Shown: positions 24,742 through 33,177 of the stretch, piece by piece
How the letters are laid out: every line of letters begins with the position of its first letter
Numbering within the stretch: position 1 is the stretch's first letter
Source: Gammaproteobacteria bacterium
Lineage (GTDB): Bacteria; Pseudomonadota; Gammaproteobacteria; SZUA-140
Assembly (NCBI GenBank): GCA_016712635.1
Contig: JADJQS010000006.1
Coordinates: forward strand, 1 to 64,000
DNA: 64,000 bases
Direction: 5' to 3'
Notes under the pieces: generated by a model
What the model saw: only the letters and a program-made list of their open reading frames with translations
Told to the model about the DNA's origin: nothing
Databases searched by the model: none
Translations under genes and position numbers: made by a program

Positions 24742-26208
24742 CTATGGGGTAGGTATGGGGACGGATTTGAAATCCGTCCCCATGCTCTTGTATACCGCCA
24801 ATGCCTCAGCGCGGCTCGCGGCGAGATCGACGATGGGCAGCGGGTAGGTGTCACCGAGCGTGATGCCGCACGCGGCGAGCATGGCCGGGGGTGCAGTCCA
24901 GGGCCGGTGGATATACCCGGTATCGAGCGCGGCGAGCTCGGGTACCCAGCGCCGCACATAGTCTCCCTGCGGGTCGAACTTCTCCCCCTGCAGCACCGGA
25001 TTGAAGATACGGAACCAGGGCGCGGCATCGACGCCGCAGCCGGCGGTCCACTGCCAGCCCAGGCTGTTGCTGGCGAGATCGGCGTCCACCAGGGTGTCCC
25101 AGAACCAGCGTGCACCCTCCTGCCACGCGACCAGGCAGTTCTTGGTCAGCAGCGAGGCGGCCAGCATGCGCACGCGGTTGTGCATCCAGCCGGTATGCCA
25201 CAGTTCGCGCATGCCGGCGTCGACGATCGGGATGCCGGTCTGTCCGCGCCGCCAGGCCCGCAGCAGCGCGCCGCCGTCCCTGCGCCACGGGAAGCGCTCG
25301 AAGCGCGCGTCCATCGGCGCGTCGCTGGTGTGCGGGAAGTGGTGCAGCACGTGCTGCGCGAATTCGCGCCAGCCGAGTTCGCGCAGCCAGGCCTCGGTCC
25401 CGCGCGTCTCGAGGGCGCCCGCGGCGCCGCCGCCGGCGAGCTCCCGCCAGGCCTGGCGCGGGCTCAGCTCGCCGAAATGCAGGTGCGGCGACAGCCGCGA
25501 GGTGCCGGCCAGTGCGGGAAGGTCGCGCCCGTGCGCATAATCCGCGAGCGCGGTCCGCGCGAACTCCGCCAGCCGGTGGTGCGCCTGACGTTCGCCCGGG
25601 GACCAGCGCCCGTAGAATCCGCGGTCCCAGTCCCGGCGCGGCAGCAGCCCGAGCTCGTCGAGGCGGAGCGACGCGATGCCGTCCGCCGGCATCGGTATGG
25701 TCGCCGGCGCGGGCAGCGGTGCCTGCGGGGCGCAGCGTTCCTGCAGCCGGCGCCAGAACGGCGTGAACACCCTGAACGGCGTGCCGTCGGATTTGAGCAT
25801 GTGTTCCGGCGGCAGCAGCGTCGCCCCGGCGTGCAGCAGCAGCGCAATGCCTCGCGCGGCGAGGTCTTCGGTCACACGGCGGTCGCGCGCCGCCGGCGCG
25901 GGTTCGTACAGGCGGGTCGCATGTACCGCGTGGGCATTGTGTTCAGAGCACAGCCTGGCGAGGACGGTCGCGCTGTCGCCACGGGCGATGACGAGGCGCG
26001 CGCCGCGTGCGTGCAGGTCGGCATCGAGCGCCGCAAGGCTGTGGTGCAGCCACCAGTCGGAGGCCGCGCCGGGCGACCATGGCGCCGCCTCGGCCGGGGC
26101 GTGGATATAGAGCGGGATGACCGTATCCGCCTCCTGCAGGGCCGCGGTCAGTGCGGGGTGGTCGGACAGGCGCAGGTCGGTGCGGAACCAGACGACGACG
26201 GTCTGCAC
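24742..26208 (-). CDS. phrB: Deoxyribodipyrimidine photolyase
   Basis: A 488-residue cyclobutane pyrimidine dimer photolyase, light-driven with FAD plus an antenna. N-terminal Rossmann domain (TVVVWFRTDLRLSDHPALTA; about 1-130), then the FAD domain (about 200-470): LSPHLHFGELSPRQAW, WLRELGWREFAQHVLHHFP, FERFPWRRD, GIPIVDAGMRELWHTGWMHN, RMLAASLLTKNCLVAW and WQWTAGCGVDAAPWFRIFNP. The family normally ends after the ALAVYK region; here the last 12 residues (MGTDFKSVPIPTP minus one) are read from the palindrome at 24755-24783, so a repeat supplies the C-terminus and stop. Confidence 0.95.
   Translation of the reverse strand: MQTVVVWFRTDLRLSDHPALTAALQEADTVIPLYIHAPAEAAPWSPGAASDWWLHHSLAALDADLHARGARLVIARGDSATVLARLCSEHNAHAVHATRLYEPAPAARDRRVTEDLAARGIALLLHAGATLLPPEHMLKSDGTPFRVFTPFWRRLQERCAPQAPLPAPATIPMPADGIASLRLDELGLLPRRDWDRGFYGRWSPGERQAHHRLAEFARTALADYAHGRDLPALAGTSRLSPHLHFGELSPRQAWRELAGGGAAGALETRGTEAWLRELGWREFAQHVLHHFPHTSDAPMDARFERFPWRRDGGALLRAWRRGQTGIPIVDAGMRELWHTGWMHNRVRMLAASLLTKNCLVAWQEGARWFWDTLVDADLASNSLGWQWTAGCGVDAAPWFRIFNPVLQGEKFDPQGDYVRRWVPELAALDTGYIHRPWTAPPAMLAACGITLGDTYPLPIVDLAASRAEALAVYKSMGTDFKSVPIPTP
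24755..24783. repeat. Palindrome inside the 3' end of the photolyase gene
   Basis: ATGGGGACGGATTT/AAATCCGTCCCCAT around one base. It is translated on the minus strand as the photolyase tail MGTDFKSVPI. Confidence 0.95.
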
Positions 26209-26230
26209 GGGGCAGGATCCCGGGGCGGCG

Positions 26231-26659
26231 TCAGATCAGCAGCATGGCGACGCCCAGCAGGGCCGCGCCGGTGCCGAACGCGAAGATGAGCCAGTCGCCC
26301 GCGCCGCGGCCGCGTTCGAGCAGGGCGGTGTCCGGGCGCTGGGGGTCGTAGCAGACCGTGATGCGGCGGCCGGCGGGGTAGTCGCGCAGCCAGACCGCGG
26401 CGAGTTCCGGGCTCGGCAGCTCCCCGGCGGGCAGTACAAGCGTGCGGCGATAGATTTTCCCGTCGACCCGGTAACTGAATACAATATGCGGCAGCAGGTC
26501 GTCGTCCATGCCGGCGGGTTCCGCCGTCTCGATGACGCCGTCCGCGGCGGGCCAGCGGCGCACGGCGCGCGCGCGGGCGATCAGCCGGAGGCCCCACGCC
26601 GCGGTGGCGAGACCGCCGAGAATGAAGAGACCGATGATGACCAGGTATGCATTGAACAT
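26231..26659 (-). CDS. DUF3592 family membrane protein
   Basis: About 142 residues: N-terminal membrane helix (LVIIGLFILGGLATAAWGL), an extracytoplasmic beta domain (RRWPAADGVIETAEPAGM, PHIVFSYRVDGKIYRRTLV, LRDYPAGRRITVCYDPQRPD) and a C-terminal helix (WLIFAFGTGAALLGVAMLLI). This is the DUF3592 layout. Start at 26659 is preceded on the minus strand by GGGGGG; a longer frame to 27211 is antisense to darP and is rejected. It ends 22 bp before the photolyase start and may be co-transcribed with it. Confidence 0.85.
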   Translation of the reverse strand: MFNAYLVIIGLFILGGLATAAWGLRLIARARAVRRWPAADGVIETAEPAGMDDDLLPHIVFSYRVDGKIYRRTLVLPAGELPSPELAAVWLRDYPAGRRITVCYDPQRPDTALLERGRGAGDWLIFAFGTGAALLGVAMLLI

Positions 26660-26737
26660 GGCGCCCCCCGGGGCGACTCTACCACAGTTCGCGCCGCGGT
26701 CATCCGCGGGCGCGCCGCCGTCAGATCGGGGTGCCGG

Positions 26738-27250
26738 ATGAATGTGGAGAAGGAAGATGCCGACGCGTCGGCGGGGCGCCCGAACAAGGCGCGGCAGAAA
26801 CGCGAGACCGAGGCCCTGCGTGCGCTGGCGCAGCGGCTCATCGCGCTGTCGCCCGCGCGCCTGGCGAAACTGCCGCTCGATGACGAGCTGCGCGGGGAGA
26901 TCCTGGCGGCGCAGGATTTCGAGCGCGGCGCACTGGCGCGCCAGCTGCGCTATCTGATCGGACTGTTGCGCGCGGCGGACACGGCGCTGATCACGCGCGC
27001 GGCAGACCAGCTCGACCAGCCGCGGCACGCGGCGGCGCGTGTGTTCCATCAGGTGGAACAATGGCGCGACGCGCTGGTCGCGGGCGACGAGGCCTTGCTG
27101 GCGGAATTGCTCGCGCGCTTTCCGGCGGCGGAACGCACGCGGCTGAAGCAGCTGGCGGACGCCGCGCGCGACGAGCGCGCGCATGGCAAGCCGCCCAGGT
27201 CGGGCCGCCAACTGTTCCGGTACCTGGCCGGCCTGGTCGGGGAATCATGA
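26738..27250 (+). CDS. darP: Ribosome-associated protein DarP (YjgA)
   Basis: A 170-residue helical protein of the DUF615/YjgA family: SAGRPNKARQKRETEALRAL, LARLPLDDELRGEI-type core (here LAKLPLDDELRGEILAAQ), ALARQLRYLIGLLR, RVFHQVEQWRDALVAGDEAL and RQLFRYLAG. DarP binds late 50S assembly intermediates and helps peptidyl-transferase centre maturation in E. coli. ATG 26738 begins MNVEKED. Its TGA overlaps the SemiSWEET ATG. Confidence 0.93.
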   Translation: MNVEKEDADASAGRPNKARQKRETEALRALAQRLIALSPARLAKLPLDDELRGEILAAQDFERGALARQLRYLIGLLRAADTALITRAADQLDQPRHAAARVFHQVEQWRDALVAGDEALLAELLARFPAAERTRLKQLADAARDERAHGKPPRSGRQLFRYLAGLVGES

Positions 27251-27546
27251 ATCCCGTCGAGCTGATCGGCACCCTGGCCGGCGTCCTGACCACCATCGCC
27301 TTCGTGCCCCAGGTGGTGAAGATCTGGCGTTCCGGCACGGCGGAAGACATCTCGCTGCTCACGTTTTCCCTCTACAGCGCCGGCCTGCTGCTGTGGCTGC
27401 TGTACGGGATCGCGCTGCGCTCGCTGCCGCTCATGGCGGCGAACGGCGTCACCTTCCTGCTGACGCTCTCGGTGCTGGCGTTGAAACTGAGCCACATGCG
27501 CAGGAAGCGCCGCACGCTCGCGGCGGCGGGGGAGAGGCCGCTGTGA
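27247..27546 (+). CDS. SemiSWEET family sugar transporter
   Basis: A 99-residue three-helix protein of the SemiSWEET/PQ-loop family. Helix 1 carries LAGVLTTIAFVPQVVKIW with the PQ motif, followed by SGTAEDISLLTFSLYSAGLL and a third helix NGVTFLLTLSVLALKL. Members dimerise to form a sugar pore. Its ATG shares bases with the darP stop (ATGA), so translation is coupled, though the functional link is unclear. Confidence 0.92.
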   Translation: MNPVELIGTLAGVLTTIAFVPQVVKIWRSGTAEDISLLTFSLYSAGLLLWLLYGIALRSLPLMAANGVTFLLTLSVLALKLSHMRRKRRTLAAAGERPL

Positions 27547-27550
27547 ACAG

Positions 27551-27635
27551 GTGAGGCGTCAGGTGTCAGGCGTGAAGGGTAATGGGTGATGGGTTTATGT
27601 GCGTGCACAGGGGACAGATTTAAATCTGTCCCCTG
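27551..27635. repeat. Single-arm heptamer array plus perfect palindrome
   Basis: 27551-27592 holds GTGAGGC, GTCAGGT, GTCAGGC, GTGAAGG, GTAATGG, GTGATGG without an inverted partner. 27608-27635 is a perfect 28-bp palindrome with arms CAGGGGACAGATTT/AAATCTGTCCCCTG. Confidence 0.9.
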
Positions 27636-27644
27636 ATCAGCGGC

Positions 27645-28007
27645 CTATTTGCTGATCGTCGCCTGCTCGATGATGACCGGGTAGACGTAGCCGGCGCCGA
27701 AGTCGCGGTCGACCACCAGCGTGCCGGTGATCGTCACCTCGTCGCCGACCTCTGCGGTGTCCGTGCTGGTGACGGTGATGTCATTGCTGTCCGCCGCGCC
27801 GGTGCCGTCCTGGATGTGCAGGAAGTTCTTGTTCATGATCCCGTTGTTGACCTTGACCACCTTGCCGTGGACGGCGACCTGCTGGCCGTTCAGTTCGGTC
27901 TTGTGCTGGTGGACCTGCTCCACGGTCTTGCGGTCTCCGGCCGCCTGGGCCGTCCCGAGGGTCAGGAAGGCGAGGCCGGCGCACAGGGTGATGAGGTATC
28001 GCTGCAT
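27645..28007 (-). CDS. Exported OB-fold nucleic-acid-binding-like protein
   Basis: A 120-residue periplasmic protein: signal peptide 1-22 (ending AQAA), then an OB-fold with TVEQVHQHKTELNGQQVAVH, GKVVKVNNGIMNKNFLHIQDG, split here at GIMNKNFLHIQDG, and DEVTITGTLVVDRDFGAGY. This resembles exported tRNA_anti-like OB-fold proteins of unknown role. ATG at 28007 has AAGGAGACTC upstream on the minus strand. Confidence 0.85.
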   Translation of the reverse strand: MQRYLITLCAGLAFLTLGTAQAAGDRKTVEQVHQHKTELNGQQVAVHGKVVKVNNGIMNKNFLHIQDGTGAADSNDITVTSTDTAEVGDEVTITGTLVVDRDFGAGYVYPVIIEQATISK

Positions 28008-28148
28008 GGGTGAGTCTCCTTGGTTGATACGCCGTTTTATCACAGACGGGCATGCGTGAACAGGCGGCTTGCGCGGCTCCGTGCTATGCTCGCGGCGCGG
28101 GAGGATGTCCTCCGGCAACCCGACCGGACAGCACAGGGAGTTACGACG

Positions 28149-28656
28149 ATGGCAATTTCGATGTACCAGGCCTGCGTCCCGCCGCTCACGCGGACGCTGA
28201 ACAATCTGAGCGGCCTCCTGGAGAAGGCGGCGGCGCACGCCGAGGCGCGCAAGATCGACCCCGCCGTGCTGATCGGCAGCCGGTTGTATCCCGACATGTT
28301 TCCGCTCGCACGCCAGGTGCAGATCGCGAGCGACAACGCGAAGGGCTGCGCCCGCGCGCCTCGCCGGACTGGACCCGCCGCGCTTTGATGACACCGAGAC
28401 CACCTTCCCGGAGCTGACCGCGCGCCTGCGCAAGACGGTGGATTTTCTCGCCACCGTGCGGCCCGAACAGATCGACGGCTCTGAGGAGCGCACCATCACT
28501 CTGGTGATGCGCCACGGCACGCTGACCTTCCCCGGCCAGACCTACCTGCTCAACTACGCGCTGCCGAACGTCTATTTCCACGCGACCACGGCCTACGCCA
28601 TCCTGCGCCATAACGGCGTCGAGGTCGGGAAGCAGGATTTCCTCGGGAAGTTCTGA
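28149..28656 (+). pseudogene. DUF1993 family protein, single-base frameshift
   Basis: ATG 28149 (GGGAG upstream) opens MAISMYQACVPPLTRTLNNL, then ARKIDPAVLIGSRLYPDMFP and LARQVQIASDNAKGCA, all DUF1993. Near 28350 an extra C shifts the frame. In the second frame the protein continues ARLAGLDPPRFDDTETTFPE, TVDFLATVRPEQIDGSEERT, QTYLLNYALPNVYFHATTAY and AILRHNGVEVGKQDFLG to the TGA at 28654-28656. With one base removed it is a complete protein of about 168 residues. A sequencing indel or a recent mutation are equally possible. Confidence 0.8.
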
Positions 28657-28750
28657 GGCGCTGTTCAATCCGGCACGGATTGTCACCGGGACGACGGCGG
28701 CGCTACTCTAGCCGTTATCGCGAACCCTTTGGCGCAGACCCTGACGGGAC

Positions 28751-29458
28751 ATGAGCGGAACCGAGTCGATCAAGCTGACCCACTTCTCCGACCTGCTGTG
28801 CATCTGGGCCTACGTTTCGCAGGTCCGCGTGGACGAGCTGAAGGCGAGCTTCGGCGCGCGGGTCCAGCTCGATTACCGTTTCATCCCGGTGTTCGGCGCC
28901 GTTGCGCACCGCATCGAGAAGGGCTGGCAGGCGCGCGGCGGGCGCGCGGGTTATGCCGCGCACGTGCAGGAGACGGCGCGCCTGTTTCCCCATATCGAGG
29001 TGCATCCGCGTCTGTGGCTGGACGACGCGCCGGCCTCGTCGGCGAACGTCCACCTGTTCCTTAAGGCGGTGCAGTGCCTGATCGGGGCCGGTGTGATCCC
29101 GGCGCGGGCCGCGCCGGGCGCGACCGGGCGTGACATGTTCGAGGAGCTGGCCTGGCAGTTGCGCCTGGCCTTCTTCCGCGATGCGCGCAATATCGCGCGG
29201 CGCGAGGTGCAGTTCGGGCTGGCCGCCGGGCTGGGCCTGCCGCCGGAGCCGATCCGGGCGGCGCTGGAGGACGGCACCGCGATGGCGGAACTGTGCCGCG
29301 ATCTCGATCTGTGCAAGGAGCTGTCCATCGGCGGCAGCCCGACCTATGTGCTGAACGAGGGGCGGCAGAAGCTGTACGGCAATGTCGGCTACAAGGTCAT
29401 CGCGGCGAACGTGCAGGAGATCCTACAGCGCCCGGAGGACCAGGCGAGCTGGTGCTGA
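28751..29458 (+). CDS. DsbA-family thioredoxin-fold protein
   Basis: A 235-residue protein with the DsbA/FrnE-type fold: N-terminal strand and active-site region LTHFSDLLCIWAYVSQVRVD, a helical insert (about 60-165) and the C-terminal KELSIGGSPTYVLNEGRQKL with the cis-proline SPTY. The usual CxxC is reduced to a single Cys in LCIWAY, closer to 2-hydroxychromene-2-carboxylate isomerase/GST-kappa relatives. There is no signal peptide, so it is likely cytosolic. Substrate unknown. Confidence 0.85.
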   Translation: MSGTESIKLTHFSDLLCIWAYVSQVRVDELKASFGARVQLDYRFIPVFGAVAHRIEKGWQARGGRAGYAAHVQETARLFPHIEVHPRLWLDDAPASSANVHLFLKAVQCLIGAGVIPARAAPGATGRDMFEELAWQLRLAFFRDARNIARREVQFGLAAGLGLPPEPIRAALEDGTAMAELCRDLDLCKELSIGGSPTYVLNEGRQKLYGNVGYKVIAANVQEILQRPEDQASWC

Positions 29459-29474
29459 GAGAAGAGGTGTTGCG

Positions 29475-30128
29475 ATGGATGCGGGATTCTGGCATCGAAA
29501 ATGGGAAACGAATGACATCGGCTTCCACACAGGCGAGGCCAACCCTCATCTCGTCAGATATTTCAGGGAGCTCTCCCTGGAGCCGGGTGGCCGGGTCTTC
29601 CTGCCCTTGTGCGGCAAGACGCTCGACATCGCCTGGTTGCTTGCCAGCGGCTATCGTGTCGCCGGGGCTGAGCTGAGCAGGGTCGCCATCGGGCAATTGT
29701 TTGCGGGGCTGGGGGTGGAGCCTGAGATCTCGGAAGCCGGCGAGTTGAGCCGTTACAGCGCGGAAGGCATCGACATCTTCGCCGGCGATATCTTCCGCCT
29801 GTCCGCCCGGGCGCTCGGTCCGGTCGATGCGGTTTACGACCGGGCGGCGCTGGTGGCCCTGCCCGCAGAGATGCGCGGGCGCTACGCGGCGCACCTGGCG
29901 GAGATCACGGCAGGGGCGCCGCAGCTGCTGGTCTGCTATGAGTATGACCAGGCCCTGGCGGCGGGTCCTCCCTTCTCAGTCCATAACGAAGAAGTGGGCC
30001 GGCACTATCGGGGCAGTTACGACCTGACCCTGCTCGCCAGCGTGGACGTTCCCGGCGGGCTGAAGGGAAAATGCGCGGCCAGGGAGAACATCTGGCTGTT
30101 GAAAGGCCAGGGCCGGGTCAGCGGCTGA
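29475..30128 (+). CDS. tpm: Thiopurine S-methyltransferase
   Basis: A 217-residue SAM-dependent methyltransferase of the bacterial TPMT family: MDAGFWHRKWETNDIGFHTG, VFLPLCGKTLDIAWLLASGY (SAM loop), VAGAELSRVAIGQLF, IDIFAGDIFRL, DAVYDRAALVALPAEMRGRY and PFSVHNEEVGRHYRG. Bacterial members methylate thiopurines and also selenium or tellurium oxyanions. ATG 29475 follows AGAGGTG, 16 bp after the DsbA-like gene. The 3' end overlaps the convergent gene by 11 bp. Confidence 0.95.
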   Translation: MDAGFWHRKWETNDIGFHTGEANPHLVRYFRELSLEPGGRVFLPLCGKTLDIAWLLASGYRVAGAELSRVAIGQLFAGLGVEPEISEAGELSRYSAEGIDIFAGDIFRLSARALGPVDAVYDRAALVALPAEMRGRYAAHLAEITAGAPQLLVCYEYDQALAAGPPFSVHNEEVGRHYRGSYDLTLLASVDVPGGLKGKCAARENIWLLKGQGRVSG

Positions 30129-30534
30129 TTCCGAACGCATTGTCCAGCGCAGCGCGCAGGGTCTGCTCGTCGCGCACGCTGACCAGCACGCCGCGGCGCG
30201 TGCCGTCAGGGTCGAACAGCACCAGGACGCTGCCGCCGACCTGCTCGTGCTCCATGAAGATCTGTCCCATCTCGGTGTCGATGTCGACGGCGAGGAATTC
30301 GATCCGGCCGGCGTAGTCGGCGCGCACCCGGTCGAGCAGGGTCATCAGTTCCAGGCTCTGCACCGCCTCCTTGTTGTGCGTCAGCACGACCACGTTGGTG
30401 CCCTCGCCGATGCGCGACAGGTCGTCGCTGAAGCCCTTGGGCAGCATCAGGAAGGCGATCACCAGCAGGGCGGCGATGACGCCGACGGTGAGCAGGCTGG
30501 AGCGCAGGGCGGATCCGGTCTGGGTACTGGACAT
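30118..30534 (-). CDS. Membrane-anchored thioredoxin-like protein of unknown function
   Basis: About 138 residues with one N-terminal membrane helix (LLTVGVIAALLVIAFLMLP, about 14-32) and an exported domain: NVVVLTHNKEAVQSLELMTL, YAGRIEFLAVDIDTEMGQIF, VGGSVLVLFDPDGTRRGVLV. The strand order suggests a thioredoxin-like fold, but there is no CxxC motif. An upstream in-frame Met at 30543-30546 is possible. No family name can be given with certainty. Confidence 0.7.
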   Translation of the reverse strand: MSSTQTGSALRSSLLTVGVIAALLVIAFLMLPKGFSDDLSRIGEGTNVVVLTHNKEAVQSLELMTLLDRVRADYAGRIEFLAVDIDTEMGQIFMEHEQVGGSVLVLFDPDGTRRGVLVSVRDEQTLRAALDNAFGISR

Positions 30535-30679
30535 GGCGCCCATCATAGCCGGTCCCACCGCGAAAAAGAACGGCCCCCGGGCGGGTGGAGGTGGATCGGT
30601 ACCGCGTTCCGGCAGTAAGATACGTCCAGTCGTGTCGCCCTGAATCAAATCCCGGACCCGTAGACGGAGAGCATGCAGC

Positions 30680-30994
30680 GTGAGCCAGTTCGATGATGTG
30701 AGCGTGGTGAAGAAGGCCAATGTGTATTTTGACGGCAGGTGCGTATCGCACACCGTGCTGTTCCGGGACGGCAGCCGCAAGAGCGTCGGCGTGATCCTGC
30801 CCGGTGCCCCGCTCACCTTCAACACCGGCGCGCCCGAGGTCATGGAGCTGACCGGCGGCCGCTGCCGCGTGCGCCTGCCCGGTGCGGCGGACTGGCAGGC
30901 CTTCGGCGCGGGCCAGTCGTTCAAGGTGGCGGGCAACAGCCGCTTCGACATCGAGGCGCTGGAGCCGCTCGACTACGTGTGCCATTTCGGTTGA
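30680..30994 (+). CDS. ppnP: Pyrimidine/purine nucleoside phosphorylase PpnP
   Basis: A 104-residue cupin (DUF1255). SVVKKANVYFDGRCVSHTVL, RDGSRKSVGVILPG, FNTGAPEVMELTGG, RVRLPGAADWQAFGAGQSF and VAGNSRFDIEALEPLDYVCH span the whole family. PpnP phosphorolyses several nucleosides to base and ribose-1-phosphate. The start is GTG 30680. Confidence 0.95.
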   Translation: MSQFDDVSVVKKANVYFDGRCVSHTVLFRDGSRKSVGVILPGAPLTFNTGAPEVMELTGGRCRVRLPGAADWQAFGAGQSFKVAGNSRFDIEALEPLDYVCHFG

Positions 30995-31005
30995 ACGGGG
31001 CGGGC

Positions 31006-32484
31006 ATGGACACCGGCGGGGTACGCATCGGGGGCCACGCGGGCGGCATGATCGCGCTGCCGCTGCGCATGGGCAACCGCCACGGCCTGATCAGCGGCGC
31101 GACCGGCACCGGCAAGACGGTGACCCTGCAGGTGATCGCGGAGGGCTTCGCGCGCGCCGGGGTGCCGGTGTTCATGGCGGACGTCAAGGGCGACCTGTCC
31201 GGCCTGGCGGCCGCAGGTGCTCCGCACGAGCGCATCGCCAGGCGCATCGCCGATCTCGGCCTGCAGGGCTACACGCAGCGCGCCTATCCGATCCTGTTCT
31301 GGGACCTGTTCGGCCAGCGCGGACATCCGATCCGCGCCACGGTCTCGGACATGGGGCCGCTGCTGCTGGCCAGCCTGATCGAGCTGAACGACACCCAGAC
31401 CAGCGTGCTGCACGCGGTGTTCAAGATTGCCGACGACCAGGGCCTGCTGCTGCTCGACATGAAAGACCTGCGCGCCATGCTGACCTGGGTGGCGGAGCAC
31501 GCGAAGGAGCTGCAGGCCAGTTACGGCAACATGAACGCCGTCAGCATCGCGGCGATCCAGCGCGGACTGCTGGTGCTGGAGCAGCAGGGCGCGGAGCAGT
31601 TCTTCGGCGAGCCGCAGGTCGCGCTGCCCGACCTGATGCAGACGGACTTCTCCGGCAGCGGCGTGATCTCCGTGCTGGATGCCACCGCGCTGATGACGCG
31701 GCCGCGCCTGTACGCGATGTTCCTGCTGTGGCTGATCGCCGAACTGTTCGAGCAGCTGCCGGAGGTGGGCGACGCGGACAAGCCGCGCCTGGTGTTTTTC
31801 TTCGACGAGGCGCACCTGCTGTTCGACGGCGCACCCAGGGCGCTGGTCGACAAGATCGAGCAGGTCGTGCGCCTGATCCGCTCCAAGGGCGTGGGCGTGT
31901 ATTTTGTCACCCAGAGCCCGCTCGACATCCCCGAGGACGTGCTCGGCCAGCTCGGCAACCGCGTGCAGCACGCCCTGCGTGCATTCACCCCCAAGGATCA
32001 GAAGGCGGTCCGCGCCGCCGCGGAGACCTTTCGCGCGAACGAAGGCCTCGACACCGCCAAGGCGATCACCGAGCTGGGGGTGGGCGAGGCGCTGGTGTCG
32101 GTGCTCGACGCCGAGGGCCGCCCGACCCCGGTGGAGCGCGCGCTGATCTGCCCGCCGGAGTCGCGCATCGGGCCGCTCTCCGACCCGGAGCGCGCCGAGC
32201 GCCTGGCGCGTTCCCCGCTCAAGGGCCGTTACGACCAGACGCTCGACCGCGTCTCCGCCTACGAGGCGCTGAAGCAGCGCGCCGACGTGGAGGCCCAGCA
32301 GGAAGCGGTCGAGCGCGCGCAACGCGACCAGCCGGTGCTGGCGCGCGCGCCGCGCGGGGCGGGACGTACGCGCCAGACGCCGATCGAGGCCATGGCCCAG
32401 AGCGCGGCACGTGCGATCGGCAGCTCGATCGGGCGCCAGATCGTGCGCGGCGTGCTGGGGTCGCTGCTGGGCAAGATGCGCTGA
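31006..32484 (+). CDS. HerA-like helicase/ATPase (DUF853, YjgR type)
   Basis: A 492-residue P-loop ATPase. Walker A ISGATGTGKTVTLQVIAEGF (about 24-43), VFMADVKGDLSGLA, then YPILFWDLFGQRGHPIRATV, LLLASLIELNDTQTSVLHAV, the Walker B LVFFFDEAHLLFDGAP, RSKGVGVYFVTQSPLDIPED and GQLGNRVQHALRAFTPKDQK. This is the complete DUF853 family, related to HerA/FtsK motors, but its role is not established. ATG 31006 lies 11 bp after ppnP with GGGGCGGG as ribosome site. Confidence 0.93.
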   Translation: MDTGGVRIGGHAGGMIALPLRMGNRHGLISGATGTGKTVTLQVIAEGFARAGVPVFMADVKGDLSGLAAAGAPHERIARRIADLGLQGYTQRAYPILFWDLFGQRGHPIRATVSDMGPLLLASLIELNDTQTSVLHAVFKIADDQGLLLLDMKDLRAMLTWVAEHAKELQASYGNMNAVSIAAIQRGLLVLEQQGAEQFFGEPQVALPDLMQTDFSGSGVISVLDATALMTRPRLYAMFLLWLIAELFEQLPEVGDADKPRLVFFFDEAHLLFDGAPRALVDKIEQVVRLIRSKGVGVYFVTQSPLDIPEDVLGQLGNRVQHALRAFTPKDQKAVRAAAETFRANEGLDTAKAITELGVGEALVSVLDAEGRPTPVERALICPPESRIGPLSDPERAERLARSPLKGRYDQTLDRVSAYEALKQRADVEAQQEAVERAQRDQPVLARAPRGAGRTRQTPIEAMAQSAARAIGSSIGRQIVRGVLGSLLGKMR

Positions 32485-32490
32485 ATAAGT

Positions 32491-32518
32491 ATGGGGACAG
32501 ACTTGAGTCTGTCCCCAT
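32491..32518. repeat. GACAGA-type palindrome
   Basis: Perfect arms ATGGGGACAGACTT... paired with ...GAGTCTGTCCCCAT, just after the HerA-like gene stop. Confidence 0.9.
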
Positions 32519-32606
32519 GCACTTGGTTTGATGGCTAGATAACTTGCGGTATCACGCCGGCGCTTTATAGAATGGGCCGGATCTTCTCGCCCCGCCCGAG
32601 GCCGCC

Positions 32607-32996
32607 ATGCTGGAACAGATCAACCCGGAAACCGTCTGCCGAATCATCGGCGGCATTCGCGAATTTCAGGCCAAGGAGGAGGTGGTGCTGCCCGAGGTGA
32701 CGGACAGTTCCAGCGACGACTGGGCGCTGCAGGTGCTGGCCGACCACGGCGACGACCTGACCTACGACGAGACCCGCGGCGTGATCGACGACCTGGAGCC
32801 CGATCAGCAGATCGCGCTGGTGGCCCTGATGTGGGTCGGTCGCGGCGACTTCCTGGAGACGGAGTGGGATGACGCGCTGGCGGCGGCGGAGGAGCACTGG
32901 AATCCGCGCACGGCGGAATACCTGCTCGCGACCCCGCTCGCCGACGACTACATCGAGGAAGGCCTCGCCCTGCTCGGGTATTCGTGCGCGGAGTAA
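32607..32996 (+). CDS. DUF3775 family protein
   Basis: A 129-residue acidic protein matching DUF3775: INPETVCRIIGGIREFQAKE, VLPEVTDSSSDDWALQVLAD, LVALMWVGRGDFLETEWDDA, AAAEEHWNPRTAEYLLATPL and ADDYIEEGLALLGYSC. It is cytosolic and of unknown function. Confidence 0.9.
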   Translation: MLEQINPETVCRIIGGIREFQAKEEVVLPEVTDSSSDDWALQVLADHGDDLTYDETRGVIDDLEPDQQIALVALMWVGRGDFLETEWDDALAAAEEHWNPRTAEYLLATPLADDYIEEGLALLGYSCAE

Positions 32997-33008
32997 TAGA
33001 TCAGTCGT

Positions 33009-33091
33009 GGGACAGATTTCAGATCTGTCCCCGTTCATACACGAGAGTCGACGAATAGCAGGCAGGGAACAGATTAAATAAATCTGTCCCC
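33009..33091. repeat. Two GACAGATT-type palindromes
   Basis: 33009-33032 (GGGACAGAT/ATCTGTCCCC around TTCAG-like centre) and 33065-33091 (GGGAACAGATT...AATCTGTCCCC with an A inserted). Confidence 0.85.
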
Positions 33092-33177
33092 AATTTATGT
33101 CCGGGCAGGAAAGAACCAGCTGCGTGCCGGAACGGGGGCGGACTGGCAGTGCGTACCCATGGAATAAGCGGAATGCG

